Shown here piece after piece: positions 14,308 to 22,308 of a stretch of 53,064 nt of DNA. The position numbers and the translations under genes are program-made. This DNA comes from a virus, in the IMG/VR virus record IMGVR_UViG_3300025009_000137, positions 1 through 53,064 of that record. The stretch is one strand, 5' to 3'. The notes under the pieces were generated by a model. The model made no database searches. It was not told the origin of the DNA and saw only the letters and a list, made by a program, of their open reading frames with translations. Position 1 is the stretch's first letter. Every line of letters starts with the position of its first letter.

Positions 14308-17076
14308 TTATAATAGGTTTTGAAATGCGGAATTTTTCTTTTTCCTCTTTCTATCCTTTTCCTTTTTAGCTTTATCAGCACAACTTGGACACATCGTTTG
14401 CCTATTTGATGTTCTCTTTGTCCTTCTAGTACACACAGAACATGTCATACTATCAGTACCAATATTATTTTTCAAATTATCAACTATTACATCACCGAAA
14501 ACATTGAACAAAAATTCTTTCCGGCAATCTCTATCAGTTTTATAGATATGTCTGATAACCATATCTACTGCATCTTCATATTTAATATTTTCAGCTTTGC
14601 AGAATAATCTAAATTTACGTCTTAAATCATCCCATGCTATCATAGATATTTCTTGTTTTGTCATTAATTTATTCTTAAAGAAATATTTTTGCATCTCATT
14701 ATTTAATTTATCATATTCATTAGCAACAATAGAATTAATCTCTATTTTTTTGTTTCTCAGTAAATTATCATATCTAAATGTTCCAATATTATCAAATTTA
14801 TATTTTTGTTGTGGTATAGCTTCTATTTTTTTGCAAATCCTATTAACAGTAGAATTATTTATTTTTTCAACATTGCCTTTATACTCTTTCTTCACAAACT
14901 GGAAAAAGTATGGCATTTTAATTTTATCTACTAATTTTACTATATCTACCATATAACCTTGTATTTTTGGCATATATAAAGTTTTTGCAGCATCTATAGA
15001 GAAATTATTTTGAGCAACAATTGCTTTAGATACTTCAATTTTTTCAACTTTATCATCTTCAGCAATATCAAAAGTTTTAATATCACTATTCCAGATTTTA
15101 GTTAACTTGTTAGAATACTTACCTATATTTGAATATTTAAAGGCAGTAGTAAGTGAAAAATATACGTTATCAGGATTTATTATATCTGGTTTCGCAACAC
15201 TCATTTTATAATAAAGTGGCACAATACCCTTCATATTCCTTTTGGCTATCTCAACCAATTTCCCTTTTATTACCAAAGCGGTATCCCCATCGTTATCATG
15301 CATAATGAGTTTACTGATTAAATCGTGACAGCTTGTATATACTCCATTTGTAGTAAACCAGTTTTCATTTGTATAATCACATATATTTTTTCTTACTGCC
15401 CATTCCTTAAATAGATGGGGGTTTCTATTAACTGAAATTTCTTCTTCGTCCTTGTACAGCCTACATGACACTTCTCCATCTTTGAGTAATCCTTCTGGAT
15501 TCTTTATGCCACCTAAACTATATTGCATCCATGCAAATATATCAGGAATTATGAATGTGTATTTAGCAATATCACCAATTTCAAATTTACCATATTTAGC
15601 TTCATTTTTCTTTGAATTAACAATACTTCTTAACTCTTGATTTACATGAGGTTCTTTAATCATTTCAGGATATATAGATATTGCTTGCTGAAGATATGTC
15701 TTATTTTTATTGTTAACACCTAAAATATTTAGCATAAAATCACGATTAGTACATGCTCTCATTAAGTAATCAAATGTATTATCAGTCAAACACTCTAGTT
15801 CATCATCAGTTATATCTGTCAATGTCTGCCACATTTGATAGGGAACGCTCTTATTTTTAAAATCATTTTTATTAGGTTCTATATTGCATATCGAAGCATG
15901 ACATTTATTATCTTTGAATTTATCCTTATAGTCTTGCCAACTTTTATAATAGTTGTGCATCTTGAATTGGCTCTTAAAAAACACATACCTAATATCATCT
16001 TTAAGTAAATCCCATTCCTTACCATAAATATCAATAACTTCATAATTGCCGTTGTTATAATCTTTACAGTAGGATAAATAGTCCGCACTCGTAAGTAAGC
16101 CTTTCACCCAAGGTAAGCGGACCATAAAGTTTTTCTTTGAAACACTTGGGAGCATCCACCCACAGCCATCCGAATGAGTAATAGTAATACCCATTATTCT
16201 TCTCTCAGCTATGAATGTTTCATTATCAATATAATCAACAACACCAGCAACCAGTGTTTCAAAATCATCTATTACGATAGCCTTATCAATATCGAATTTA
16301 TCCCATTTTTCTGTTGCACCTGTACAGAGTGCTAAATAACTTAAGTATTTATTGATATTGCAACCATAATACTCTTCATCATCAATAGTAAATTTTGAAT
16401 TATTAATATCCTCGACAGTTAACCCACACATTAATGTATTTTTATGCTGTTCCCATACTTTTTCTTTAATCATCACGATTCGCTTTACCCTGATCTGTCC
16501 GGCACTTGCTGTAAAAAAAATATACTGTTCTCCTAAGTATGTAAATCCATTTCTAACTAACTGCTTAAACACTGAATAATGAAATATTTCAACGATAAAC
16601 AAATCTGTTGATAACTTACTGATTTCTAATTCTAATGTTCTAGTTAAATAAGAATCATGCATTGCCACTATATTGTATTTTGATAGTTTATCAGGATTTA
16701 ACTCTCTAATTAAATCATTTGATTCCAATAGTCCTTTTAATAATTTATTTTGTTGTTTTAACTCATTTTTATATTTATTATAGTTATCATTGCATTTTAA
16801 CAAATCTTTAAATCCTTTAGATTTAACTGTTTTTTTATTTTTCTTATAAAATTTATTTACATAATATCTAAATTTATCATCTGATTGTTTCTTTTGAATA
16901 AATTCAAAAACATTATCAGGTTTCTTTTTATCGTCCAAATATTCAAGTAGCCTATATTGCTGGATTGTTTTAATTTTACCATTTAATTTTCCAATTGTTC
17001 TTCTAATTAATTCTTCCTCTTGAAAATAAAAACTCTTAGTGTTTACACTGTAAATTTGAACCTGTTTGTTTTGCAT
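14308..17076 (-). CDS. RdRP/YonO-like single-chain RNA polymerase (unit A)
   Basis: 922 residues. D594-N-D596-G-D598 within LIMHDNDGDTALVI is the DxDGD metal-binding signature of the catalytic double-psi barrel in cellular RdRPs and YonO-type phage polymerases. It is preceded by VNRNPHL (about 570), like the RNP block before that motif in the family, and followed by a long helical region. The basic C-terminus has a zinc ribbon, C879xxC882...C896xxC899. Expected to be a DNA-dependent RNA polymerase for phage genes. ATG after AGGAGGAG; terminated at 14059-14093. The family assignment is by motif only; RNA-templated activity cannot be excluded. Confidence 0.8.
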   Translation of the reverse strand: MQNKQVQIYSVNTKSFYFQEEELIRRTIGKLNGKIKTIQQYRLLEYLDDKKKPDNVFEFIQKKQSDDKFRYYVNKFYKKNKKTVKSKGFKDLLKCNDNYNKYKNELKQQNKLLKGLLESNDLIRELNPDKLSKYNIVAMHDSYLTRTLELEISKLSTDLFIVEIFHYSVFKQLVRNGFTYLGEQYIFFTASAGQIRVKRIVMIKEKVWEQHKNTLMCGLTVEDINNSKFTIDDEEYYGCNINKYLSYLALCTGATEKWDKFDIDKAIVIDDFETLVAGVVDYIDNETFIAERRIMGITITHSDGCGWMLPSVSKKNFMVRLPWVKGLLTSADYLSYCKDYNNGNYEVIDIYGKEWDLLKDDIRYVFFKSQFKMHNYYKSWQDYKDKFKDNKCHASICNIEPNKNDFKNKSVPYQMWQTLTDITDDELECLTDNTFDYLMRACTNRDFMLNILGVNNKNKTYLQQAISIYPEMIKEPHVNQELRSIVNSKKNEAKYGKFEIGDIAKYTFIIPDIFAWMQYSLGGIKNPEGLLKDGEVSCRLYKDEEEISVNRNPHLFKEWAVRKNICDYTNENWFTTNGVYTSCHDLISKLIMHDNDGDTALVIKGKLVEIAKRNMKGIVPLYYKMSVAKPDIINPDNVYFSLTTAFKYSNIGKYSNKLTKIWNSDIKTFDIAEDDKVEKIEVSKAIVAQNNFSIDAAKTLYMPKIQGYMVDIVKLVDKIKMPYFFQFVKKEYKGNVEKINNSTVNRICKKIEAIPQQKYKFDNIGTFRYDNLLRNKKIEINSIVANEYDKLNNEMQKYFFKNKLMTKQEISMIAWDDLRRKFRLFCKAENIKYEDAVDMVIRHIYKTDRDCRKEFLFNVFGDVIVDNLKNNIGTDSMTCSVCTRRTKRTSNRQTMCPSCADKAKKEKDRKRKKKNSAFQNLL

Positions 17077-17167
17077 ATTAATACTTCTCCTCCTATTATA
17101 AATAAGTTTAACTTGCTCCTCCCTTTAATTTGGTTTAATTTATTGTTTAATTTTCAAAGAACTAAGG

Positions 17168-17195
17168 GGTAGCCATTTATGTTGCCCTGGCTACC
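17168..17195 (-). other. Hairpin in leader of RNA polymerase A
   Basis: GGTAGCCA / TGGCTACC 8-bp stem between gene 17248-17586 and the polymerase; no clear U tract. May limit read-through into the polymerase gene. 17077-17247 otherwise holds only the ribosome site. Confidence 0.45.
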
Positions 17196-17247
17196 TAATG
17201 TGATAATGTTTAGTTATCTTACAGAAACACCCATTGATTTTAATTCT

Positions 17248-17586
17248 TTAAATGCTCATTATTGAAATTCCATAACTAGTGACATCTCTAAATTCTTTCT
17301 CCTTGCCGTTTAGATAATCAGCTTCGGCAATATAGCACAAATGAATTAATTTATTATGCCTTTCCCACATGGTTTCGAAGTCTGTAACTGGAACATTTTC
17401 AAAGTCTTTTGGTTTCTCCAAACTACCTTTTAAAATAACCAAAATATCTATATCAGAGTTTGGGGTCGCTGTACCCTTTACATAACTACCGTATAGAATT
17501 ACATCAATAACTCTATCCAAGCACTCATTTTTAACGTCTGTGACAATTCTTCGCAATAATCGAACATCTAAATTGTTAATATTCAT
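17248..17586 (-). CDS. MNT-type minimal nucleotidyltransferase, orphan
   Basis: 112 residues. YGSYVKGTATPNSDIDILV carries the G-S-x(3)-G and DxD signature of minimal nucleotidyltransferases. In toxin-antitoxin pairs such proteins adenylylate a HEPN toxin encoded next door, but no HEPN gene adjoins. It sits upstream of the polymerase behind a terminator. Possible antidefence or regulatory role; inference only. ATG after AGAGGAG. Confidence 0.7.
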   Translation of the reverse strand: MNINNLDVRLLRRIVTDVKNECLDRVIDVILYGSYVKGTATPNSDIDILVILKGSLEKPKDFENVPVTDFETMWERHNKLIHLCYIAEADYLNGKEKEFRDVTSYGISIMSI

Positions 17587-17613
17587 TTTGCTCCTCTATT
17601 TTTATTATTATGG

Positions 17614-17639
17614 TTAGGGGTAGGTTTTGCTACCCCTAA
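17614..17639 (-). terminator. Hairpin between genes 17653 and 17248
   Basis: TTAGGGGTAG / CTACCCCTAA, 10-bp perfect stem directly after the stop of 17653-17916. On the minus strand it is followed by CCATAATAATAAAAA, weak as an intrinsic terminator. Confidence 0.55.
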
Positions 17640-17652
17640 TAGCACAATGAAA

Positions 17653-17916
17653 CTATCTACCAAAATCAGTTAGAACGATATAATTACCACAATCTCTACA
17701 ATCAATTCTTACCTCTTTTAACTCTTTATCAATAGTAATATCATCAAAATCTGATATTTCCTCGATATCGTCAGTTGATGAACATTCTATAACGGTATCA
17801 CTGACATAAAATTCATTACTCCATAATTTACTATGCACATATGCCAGTTGGCCTTGAGTTTCTGGTACTAGCTCCACCATTTTTCCGCAATTTTCACAGA
17901 TAACTTGTATTTTCAT
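17653..17916 (-). CDS. Small zinc-ribbon protein
   Basis: 87 residues with two CxxC pairs, ICENCG (residues 6-11) and CRDCG near residue 75, separated by an acidic stretch. ATG after GGAGGAAT. Probably a small metal-binding regulator; no specific family recognised. Confidence 0.6.
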   Translation of the reverse strand: MKIQVICENCGKMVELVPETQGQLAYVHSKLWSNEFYVSDTVIECSSTDDIEEISDFDDITIDKELKEVRIDCRDCGNYIVLTDFGR

Positions 17917-18010
17917 ATTATTATTCCTCCATTTCTCATTAATTAATTTACTAAATATTTACATTTACTATAATTGCCAATTACGCATTATTAAAATAAA
18001 TAAATTGTTA

Positions 18011-18039
18011 TTGACATACTAATCTTTTTTCGTTACAAT
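18011..18039 (+). promoter_or_regulatory. Consensus sigma70 promoter reading right
   Basis: TTGACA (18011-18016), 17-bp spacer, TACAAT (18034-18039). Points away from the minus-strand genes into a region with no plus-strand gene. Confidence 0.75.
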
Positions 18040-18045
18040 TGAACT

Positions 18046-18296
18046 ACAGTACATATGATGTTTATGTTAATTAAGCAGAATCAAATAGCATCACTCCTTT
18101 GGTGTAAAAAAACAAGCGTAAATATTTCTAATAAACCCTTTTTACGCTTGCCAGTGAATTTTACACCATCTAATATTGCTTGTCAACTACTTAATTGTCT
18201 AATTATTTAGAATATCTTGTCCATGCTTGCTAGGACAAGTTAATTCTGCATATTTCAAAGTATTTTACTACCAGCTCAAAAGGCTGGTTTTTCTAT
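18046..18296 (+). ncRNA. Candidate ~250-nt small RNA
   Basis: Bounded by promoter 18011-18039 and a plus-strand terminator (ACCAGC / GCTGGT then TTTTTCT, 18271-18296). Inside are nested inverted repeats (TGGTGTAAAA 18100 / TTTTACACCA 18159, enclosing CAAGCGTAAA 18113 / TTTACGCTTG 18141) and a hairpin CTTGTCC / GGACAAG (18216-18239). The only ORF, 52 codons from 18056, has no ribosome site. Confidence 0.5.
18113..18150 (-). terminator. Minus-strand terminator after gene 18305-18652
   Basis: CAAGCGTAAA / TTTACGCTTG followed on the minus strand by TTTTTTT. Same bases form the inner stem of the candidate plus-strand RNA. Confidence 0.65.
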
Positions 18297-18304
18297 TTTA
18301 GGGA

Positions 18305-18652
18305 TTATTTACTACCCAAGAAGGAAACTAAGCAAGTATCACAGACCCAAATAGATATTTCACTTCCATCTAACTGGCTCCCATACTCTGCTTGTCCTTT
18401 AACAAAATACCACGATTGCTCATGCTGATGGGCAGTAAAATCAATTTCTTTCCCACATTTATAACATTTATCATTGCTGATAAAATCTTGGTTATCTTCA
18501 TATTGGTAATCTATTTCATCAACATCTGGAATATCTTCTAAAGTAATTTCACAATATGAATCTTCTAGAAGATTCAGTTCAAATTCCGAATCTGTCTCCG
18601 GCTGCTGTACTGGCTGCTGTACACCAGGAAATTTAATAATTTTGCTGCTCAT
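18305..18652 (-). CDS. Acidic protein with C-terminal zinc ribbon
   Basis: 115 residues. Acidic N-terminal half (EFELNLLEDSYCEITLEDIPD), then CYKCGKEIDF and CDTCLVSF, two CxxC pairs of a zinc ribbon. ATG after GGGGAG. Twelve nt from the upstream gene 18664-19362, so cotranscribed. Function unknown. Confidence 0.6.
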   Translation of the reverse strand: MSSKIIKFPGVQQPVQQPETDSEFELNLLEDSYCEITLEDIPDVDEIDYQYEDNQDFISNDKCYKCGKEIDFTAHQHEQSWYFVKGQAEYGSQLDGSEISIWVCDTCLVSFLGSK

Positions 18653-18663
18653 ATAAATCTCCC

Positions 18664-19362
18664 CTATCCTACTGTTAATTGCTTCTTCTGCAATTCTCTT
18701 TTTCCCCTGAAATCCCTTTCAATATCAGAAAAAATAGTCTTATATTTTTTTCTAACCTCTCTTTCAGCTTTTTTGTGTTTGCCGATGCACCCAACAGGTA
18801 TATCGTTGTTTAATATTAACGATTTATCATCAATATTTGGGAATTCTTTTCTACTAGCATAGACTAATTCCCAAGCTAACCCTTCAATTCCAGCAATTGC
18901 ATTTAATTCTTCTAATCGTTGAATTTCTGCTAATGCTAAATTCTTATTACCATGCCATTTGTCTGCATTTTTACTAGCAACATAAGTCCATTCAAGTCCA
19001 GAACCATCCATGTTTTTTACTGATAATCCTAGACTGACACCAAAGCAATTAAAGCTGTCTTTGATGAAATAACCCTTGATTTCTTGCATATTAGGGAAAA
19101 TTCTATTGCAAATGGTTTTCCCTTCAGGAATCTCATTAATATCTACTGAAGCAAGTGAAAAAGTCTTACTAAATCCATACCTATCACTTATAGCCTGAAA
19201 ATTATTGCAAATAGATTCTGCACGTTCAGGATTAGTGTAAAATCTTACCCCTGGAGTTAAGCCTGTAGAGCGTGAATAGTACCACTCATTGTCAATTATA
19301 CCTAAACCCATTAGATTTACAAAATTACCTTGCTCGTCTTTGATTACAAATGCTTTTTCCAT
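18664..19362 (-). CDS. Hypothetical early protein
   Basis: 232 residues from an ATG after AGGAGGAG; the longer open frame to 19425 crosses the repressor operator and is unlikely. Globular, mixed alpha/beta with no recognised motif; C-terminus is basic and helical (KKAEREVRKKYKTIFSDIE). First gene left of the divergent repressor, so likely under its control. Confidence 0.6.
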   Translation of the reverse strand: MEKAFVIKDEQGNFVNLMGLGIIDNEWYYSRSTGLTPGVRFYTNPERAESICNNFQAISDRYGFSKTFSLASVDINEIPEGKTICNRIFPNMQEIKGYFIKDSFNCFGVSLGLSVKNMDGSGLEWTYVASKNADKWHGNKNLALAEIQRLEELNAIAGIEGLAWELVYASRKEFPNIDDKSLILNNDIPVGCIGKHKKAEREVRKKYKTIFSDIERDFRGKRELQKKQLTVG

Positions 19363-19395
19363 AATTCTCCTCCTATTTATTATTGTTATTTTAAC

Positions 19396-19452
19396 TACAC
19401 TTATGATATACTTATGTTTAATCATTAAGTGTATTGCTTACCGTACACTTAT
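19396..19452. promoter_or_regulatory. Operator cluster in the divergent repressor region
   Basis: Four copies of a TACACTTA-type site: TACACTTAT at 19396 and 19444, TATACTTAT at 19407, inverted TTAAGTGTA at 19425. Located between the XRE gene and the minus-strand early gene; the usual pattern for a lambdoid-type switch. A -10-like TATACC follows on the plus strand. Confidence 0.6.
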
Positions 19453-19512
19453 TTTATACCATGTATGTATGCTTGTCAATACATTTTAGTAAATTGTGGG
19501 GTGATTTATTAT

Positions 19513-19716
19513 ATGATAAAAATAACTTTGAAAGAATTATTACTTAAAAAAGATATAAATATATCTGAACTATCCAATCTAACAGGCATGTCCAGAAGCA
19601 CATTAACATTGATACGTGACAATAAAACGGAGCGTATGGATTTTGACTCTATTGATAAATTGTGTCGTGCTTTATCTTGTGAACCTGGAGATTTTATTAA
19701 GTATGTAAGAGATTAA
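19513..19716 (+). CDS. XRE-family transcriptional repressor
   Basis: 67 residues, ATG 8 nt after GGGGTGA. LKELLLKKDINISELSNLTG then SRSTLTLIRDNKTERM and LCRALSCEPGDFIKY form a compact Cro/C1-type helix-turn-helix domain without extra domains. Transcribed away from the early genes across four shared operator-like sites. Probably the lysogeny or early-gene repressor of unit A. Confidence 0.8.
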   Translation: MIKITLKELLLKKDINISELSNLTGMSRSTLTLIRDNKTERMDFDSIDKLCRALSCEPGDFIKYVRD

Positions 19717-19733
19717 ATATTAAAGAAGGTTGT

Positions 19734-19828
19734 AAAATACTCTCAAATACCCCTGCTTGAATTTTAAGCACTAACGTAACGTTAGATGGTCTTAAAAACT
19801 ATTGAAAAAGGATAAGAGAGTATTTTTT
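19734..19828 (+). terminator. Branched structured terminator after XRE gene
   Basis: Closing stem AAAATACTCTC (19734-19744) / GAGAGTATTTT (19816-19826) then TT. It encloses two hairpins, TGCTT / AAGCA (19754-19770) and CTAACG / CGTTAG (19771-19785). More elaborate than a simple terminator; could also be a small RNA. Confidence 0.5.
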
Positions 19829-19832
19829 AAAA

Positions 19833-20069
19833 CTAACTCTTAGGCCACGTATGCTTACAGTCCTGACATTGCCAAATACTTTTAGCGAAAAAAGCTGCAA
19901 GAAAAGATAAAGCAGAAAGAACTAAAACTACCGGAATTAATAACCACAAAAACGGTATCCAAACGAATATACCGGCAGATAGAAATAATGCTATTGATAG
20001 TAACCATTTGCTAACTGATTGAACAGAAGAAGAACCACATCTGGGACACTTAGACCAATTATCATCCAC
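19833..20069 (-). CDS. Small membrane protein with split zinc ribbon
   Basis: 78 residues from GTG 7 nt after GGAGG. CPRCGS at the N-terminus and CQDCKHTW at the C-terminus flank two transmembrane helices (WLLSIALFLSAGIFVWIPF and LLIPVVLVLSALSFLAAFF). Similar zinc-ribbon membrane proteins are common in Firmicute prophages, role unknown. Confidence 0.65.
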   Translation of the reverse strand: MDDNWSKCPRCGSSSVQSVSKWLLSIALFLSAGIFVWIPFLWLLIPVVLVLSALSFLAAFFAKSIWQCQDCKHTWPKS

Positions 20070-20111
20070 TATATAACCTCCTCTCAATTTTAACGTCTAA
20101 AAAGGCGTTTT

Positions 20112-20153
20112 ATTGTGTGTGGAGCATATTAACTTTGGCACTCCACACACAAT
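20112..20153 (-). terminator. Strong hairpin after gene 20163-20429
   Basis: ATTGTGTGTGGAG / CTCCACACACAAT, 13-bp stem, 16-nt loop, then AAAACGCCTTTTT on the minus strand. Confidence 0.6.
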
Positions 20154-20162
20154 AATCTGCAA

Positions 20163-20429
20163 TTATATCATTCCGTAACACTGTTGGAATTTTCCATTTG
20201 CAATAAATCCCAATCTGTTATTTTGGATAATATATTCAATATTTTTTCCATATACTTCTGTTGCAAGCTGATTAAGCAGATTGATCTGCTTATTGTCAAC
20301 TTCAATATCATTTTGCAAAGATTTAGTGATTTGTGCTTTTAACTCAGTAAAGCAGATATTAACTAATGTATCAGTATTGAATAATGTTAACGCTTGTCTG
20401 ACAGCCAGTGAGGAGTTAATTGTAGGCAT
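20163..20429 (-). CDS. Hypothetical protein downstream of integrase
   Basis: 88 residues, ATG after AGGAGGATGAT, 12 nt after the recombinase stop, so cotranscribed. Helical, no recognised motif. May be an accessory factor for the recombinase by position alone. Confidence 0.55.
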   Translation of the reverse strand: MPTINSSLAVRQALTLFNTDTLVNICFTELKAQITKSLQNDIEVDNKQINLLNQLATEVYGKNIEYIIQNNRLGFIANGKFQQCYGMI

Positions 20430-20441
20430 TATATCATCCTC

Positions 20442-21365
20442 CTATAAATCTATTCCATTTAATGGATTATGCTTATCGTTGATAGATTTTAAAGAAGTTC
20501 CCCACAAAGCATAATATTTGTTCAGCATACTTAAATTTGCATGTCCCATCATTCTTTGTAAACTCAGCAAATCACATCCAGATTTTATCATACTTGAACA
20601 GAATGTATGTCTAAAAGTATGAGCCGACAATCTAACATTTTTGAAATTCATATTAGTCTTCAACCGTTTAAATATACATTTAACACCATTTACTGTAAGT
20701 TGTTCATTATTTCTGTTCGTGAATACAAATTCAATATTTTTGTGTTCAAATTGTTGCTGAACAAATACTTTGTATTCACAGATTTCTTTAATCAATTTTG
20801 AAGTTATTGGAATACTTCTTAAACTTCTTTTCTTACCAAAGACTGTCATAGACTGATTCTGAATGTCTATATCATCCCATTTTAGGTTTATTGCCTCACC
20901 TAATCTTATTCCAGTGGATAAAAGTGTTGTGATCAAAAAATAATCACGATAAGCCCAAAAAGTTTGATGTCTAAATTTAAGGCGTTGATAATAACCCAAC
21001 ATCTGCTTAATCTGATCATTAGTGAAGATCTCAATTTTAATATCTGTTTTGAGATAGGAAATTTTTTTAGCAGGATTATTTTTTTCGTTATAAATTCCAA
21101 TTTCCTCCATATAATTAGTAAAGATTTTGAGATTATGAAGTTTATGATTGATGCTAGTAGGATTATTAATCCTATCTTTCTGACAATGAAGCAGATAGGA
21201 TTTAATTGTTGAAGCAGTGATATCTGAGCAATCAACTACTTCTCTCTGAACACAAAAATCATGGAATTCTTGAATTGTTCTGTGATAGCCATCTATTGTT
21301 ACTTTTGACAAATTCTTAAATTCCCTGTCTTCAATGAAATCTTTAATAGCAAATTTTAACAGCAA
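20442..21365 (-). CDS. Tyrosine recombinase (integrase) of unit A
   Basis: 307 residues from TTG 6 nt after GGAGG. N-terminal SAM-like core-binding domain, then catalytic domain with Arg in STGIRLGEA (about 154), HTFRH (His 249, Arg 252), GHANLS (His 275) and the Tyr nucleophile in MLNKYYAL (about 284). Next to a tRNA fragment flanked by inverted repeats at 21405-21597, it probably integrates at a tRNA gene. Confidence 0.9.
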   Translation of the reverse strand: MLLKFAIKDFIEDREFKNLSKVTIDGYHRTIQEFHDFCVQREVVDCSDITASTIKSYLLHCQKDRINNPTSINHKLHNLKIFTNYMEEIGIYNEKNNPAKKISYLKTDIKIEIFTNDQIKQMLGYYQRLKFRHQTFWAYRDYFLITTLLSTGIRLGEAINLKWDDIDIQNQSMTVFGKKRSLRSIPITSKLIKEICEYKVFVQQQFEHKNIEFVFTNRNNEQLTVNGVKCIFKRLKTNMNFKNVRLSAHTFRHTFCSSMIKSGCDLLSLQRMMGHANLSMLNKYYALWGTSLKSINDKHNPLNGIDL

Positions 21366-21404
21366 AAAACCACCTCCCAATTGATATTTTGAATATCAAA
21401 CAGA

Positions 21405-21597
21405 AAGTGGTTATAAATATCTTTATCAGGTCTAAGTGTGAACACTTGTTATGTGAATCGCCTCAAACCCTTGATATTATTGACTTTAAGTGCTACATTT
21501 GTTCAGTCAAAACGACCTCTTGCGTGTCGAGCAAGCGTTCTACCACTGAACTACCCGCCCCGAAGCTATATACATTATGTAGCACTATTAACCACTT
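21405..21597. other. Probable attachment-site region
   Basis: A 5' tRNA fragment (21511-21561) is bracketed by inverted AGTGCTACAT (21489) / ATGTAGCACT (21577) and, further out, AAGTGGTTA (21405) / TAACCACTT (21589). AAGTGT-G-ACACTT-like palindromes occur nearby. Nested arms around a tRNA identity block, next to an integrase gene, is the expected layout of attP or of an att junction between tandem prophages. No gene in 21381-21761. Confidence 0.55.
21511..21561 (-). pseudogene. tRNA 5' fragment (acceptor strand to anticodon stem)
   Basis: Minus strand GGGCGGG, TA, D-arm GTTC-AGTGGTA-GAAC, anticodon stem CTTGC / GCAAG with loop TCGACAC (would read GAC, Val), then AGGTC. No T-arm or 3' acceptor strand follows. 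Position 33 is C instead of the universal U, so it is not a working tRNA. Confidence 0.7.
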
Positions 21598-21761
21598 GCT
21601 ATTGATACTCAATACAATAATTATAAAGTAGTCGTTACAAAAAATCAAGTAGTCTGTCAAAATACTATTAAAAATACCTTTTACCATTATATACATGTCA
21701 TTACTGCATACAAAAATGCATATATTTAATCATATAAATAAACGTAAAGGAAGTGATAAAA

Positions 21762-22028
21762 ATTCGCTTCAATTTTAACTTAAGTTCAGAGTATGATAAA
21801 TACTTAATTGATTTCATCCAGTCCCACAAGAATCAGAGTAGGATTATTCGTGACCTACTAAGAGCTGGTTACACAGCACTCCAAAACAAAAATACTACAA
21901 ATGATATACCAATAGTTACACCTGAAACTCATACAATTGATACTCCAAAAGATACGCAAAAAACTCCTACATCAACAACAAAAAAATCTCCCAATGAAAA
22001 AATCCAATGGAAGATTCCTAAGAACTGA
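21762..22028 (+). CDS. RHH DNA-binding protein, probable AUU start
   Basis: 88 residues. RFNFNLSSEYDKYLIDFIQS then NQSRIIRDLLRAGYTAL is a ribbon-helix-helix fold like plasmid ParG/MobC-type proteins, followed by a Thr/Pro-rich tail. GTG at 21753 overlaps the ribosome site AAGGAAGTGAT; ATT at 21762 lies 8 nt after it, so AUU is preferred. First gene of the plus-strand transfer-like cluster; could be its regulator or an accessory DNA-binding protein. Confidence 0.65.
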   Translation: MRFNFNLSSEYDKYLIDFIQSHKNQSRIIRDLLRAGYTALQNKNTTNDIPIVTPETHTIDTPKDTQKTPTSTTKKSPNEKIQWKIPKN

Positions 22029-22131
22029 TATTTTAAATTACCATAAATTACAATTAAATATTGGTATATTTCTGCTATGCCCTAGCATATATTTTATTTA
22101 TAAAATAACTTAGGCTTTTTATACCCAACGG

Positions 22132-22158
22132 CAGGATTAACGGCATCCTGTCTTTTTT
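22132..22158 (+). terminator. Terminator after RHH gene
   Basis: CAGGAT-TAACGGC-ATCCTG then TCTTTTTT. Separates the RHH gene from the membrane-protein genes. Confidence 0.75.
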
Positions 22159-22160
22159 AT

Positions 22161-22226
22161 TTAATAAACACCTATAATTCTTGCTACTGTATCTATTAAT
22201 GCTACTCCTGCTAAAATAAATGGCAT
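22161..22226 (-). CDS. 21-residue hydrophobic peptide
   Basis: MPFILAGVALIDTVARIIGVY, ATG 7 nt after GGAGG, antisense to the neighbouring genes. One short membrane helix. Resembles the 28-residue peptide at 11749-11835 (FLAGIAIACLID). Possible small toxin or membrane regulator. Confidence 0.45.
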   Translation of the reverse strand: MPFILAGVALIDTVARIIGVY

Positions 22227-22308
22227 ATTATTTCCTCCATGCTTGATTGTTGTTGATAGTATTTTACCCATACCGATTTAAAATATTCATATAAGAAGGT
22301 GTAAATTA

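Noticed and set aside
12287-17076. RNA interference-like amplification system (RdRP plus helicase)
   Set aside because: Attractive because of QDE-1-like motifs, but no Argonaute, Dicer or RNase III gene is visible; phage transcription is the simpler role.
18056-18211. 52-codon ORF in the candidate small RNA
   Set aside because: No Shine-Dalgarno and biased only by the inverted repeats; treated as non-coding.
21511-21561. Functional tRNA gene
   Set aside because: Only acceptor strand, D-arm and anticodon arm are present; no T-arm or 3' acceptor strand, and position 33 is C.
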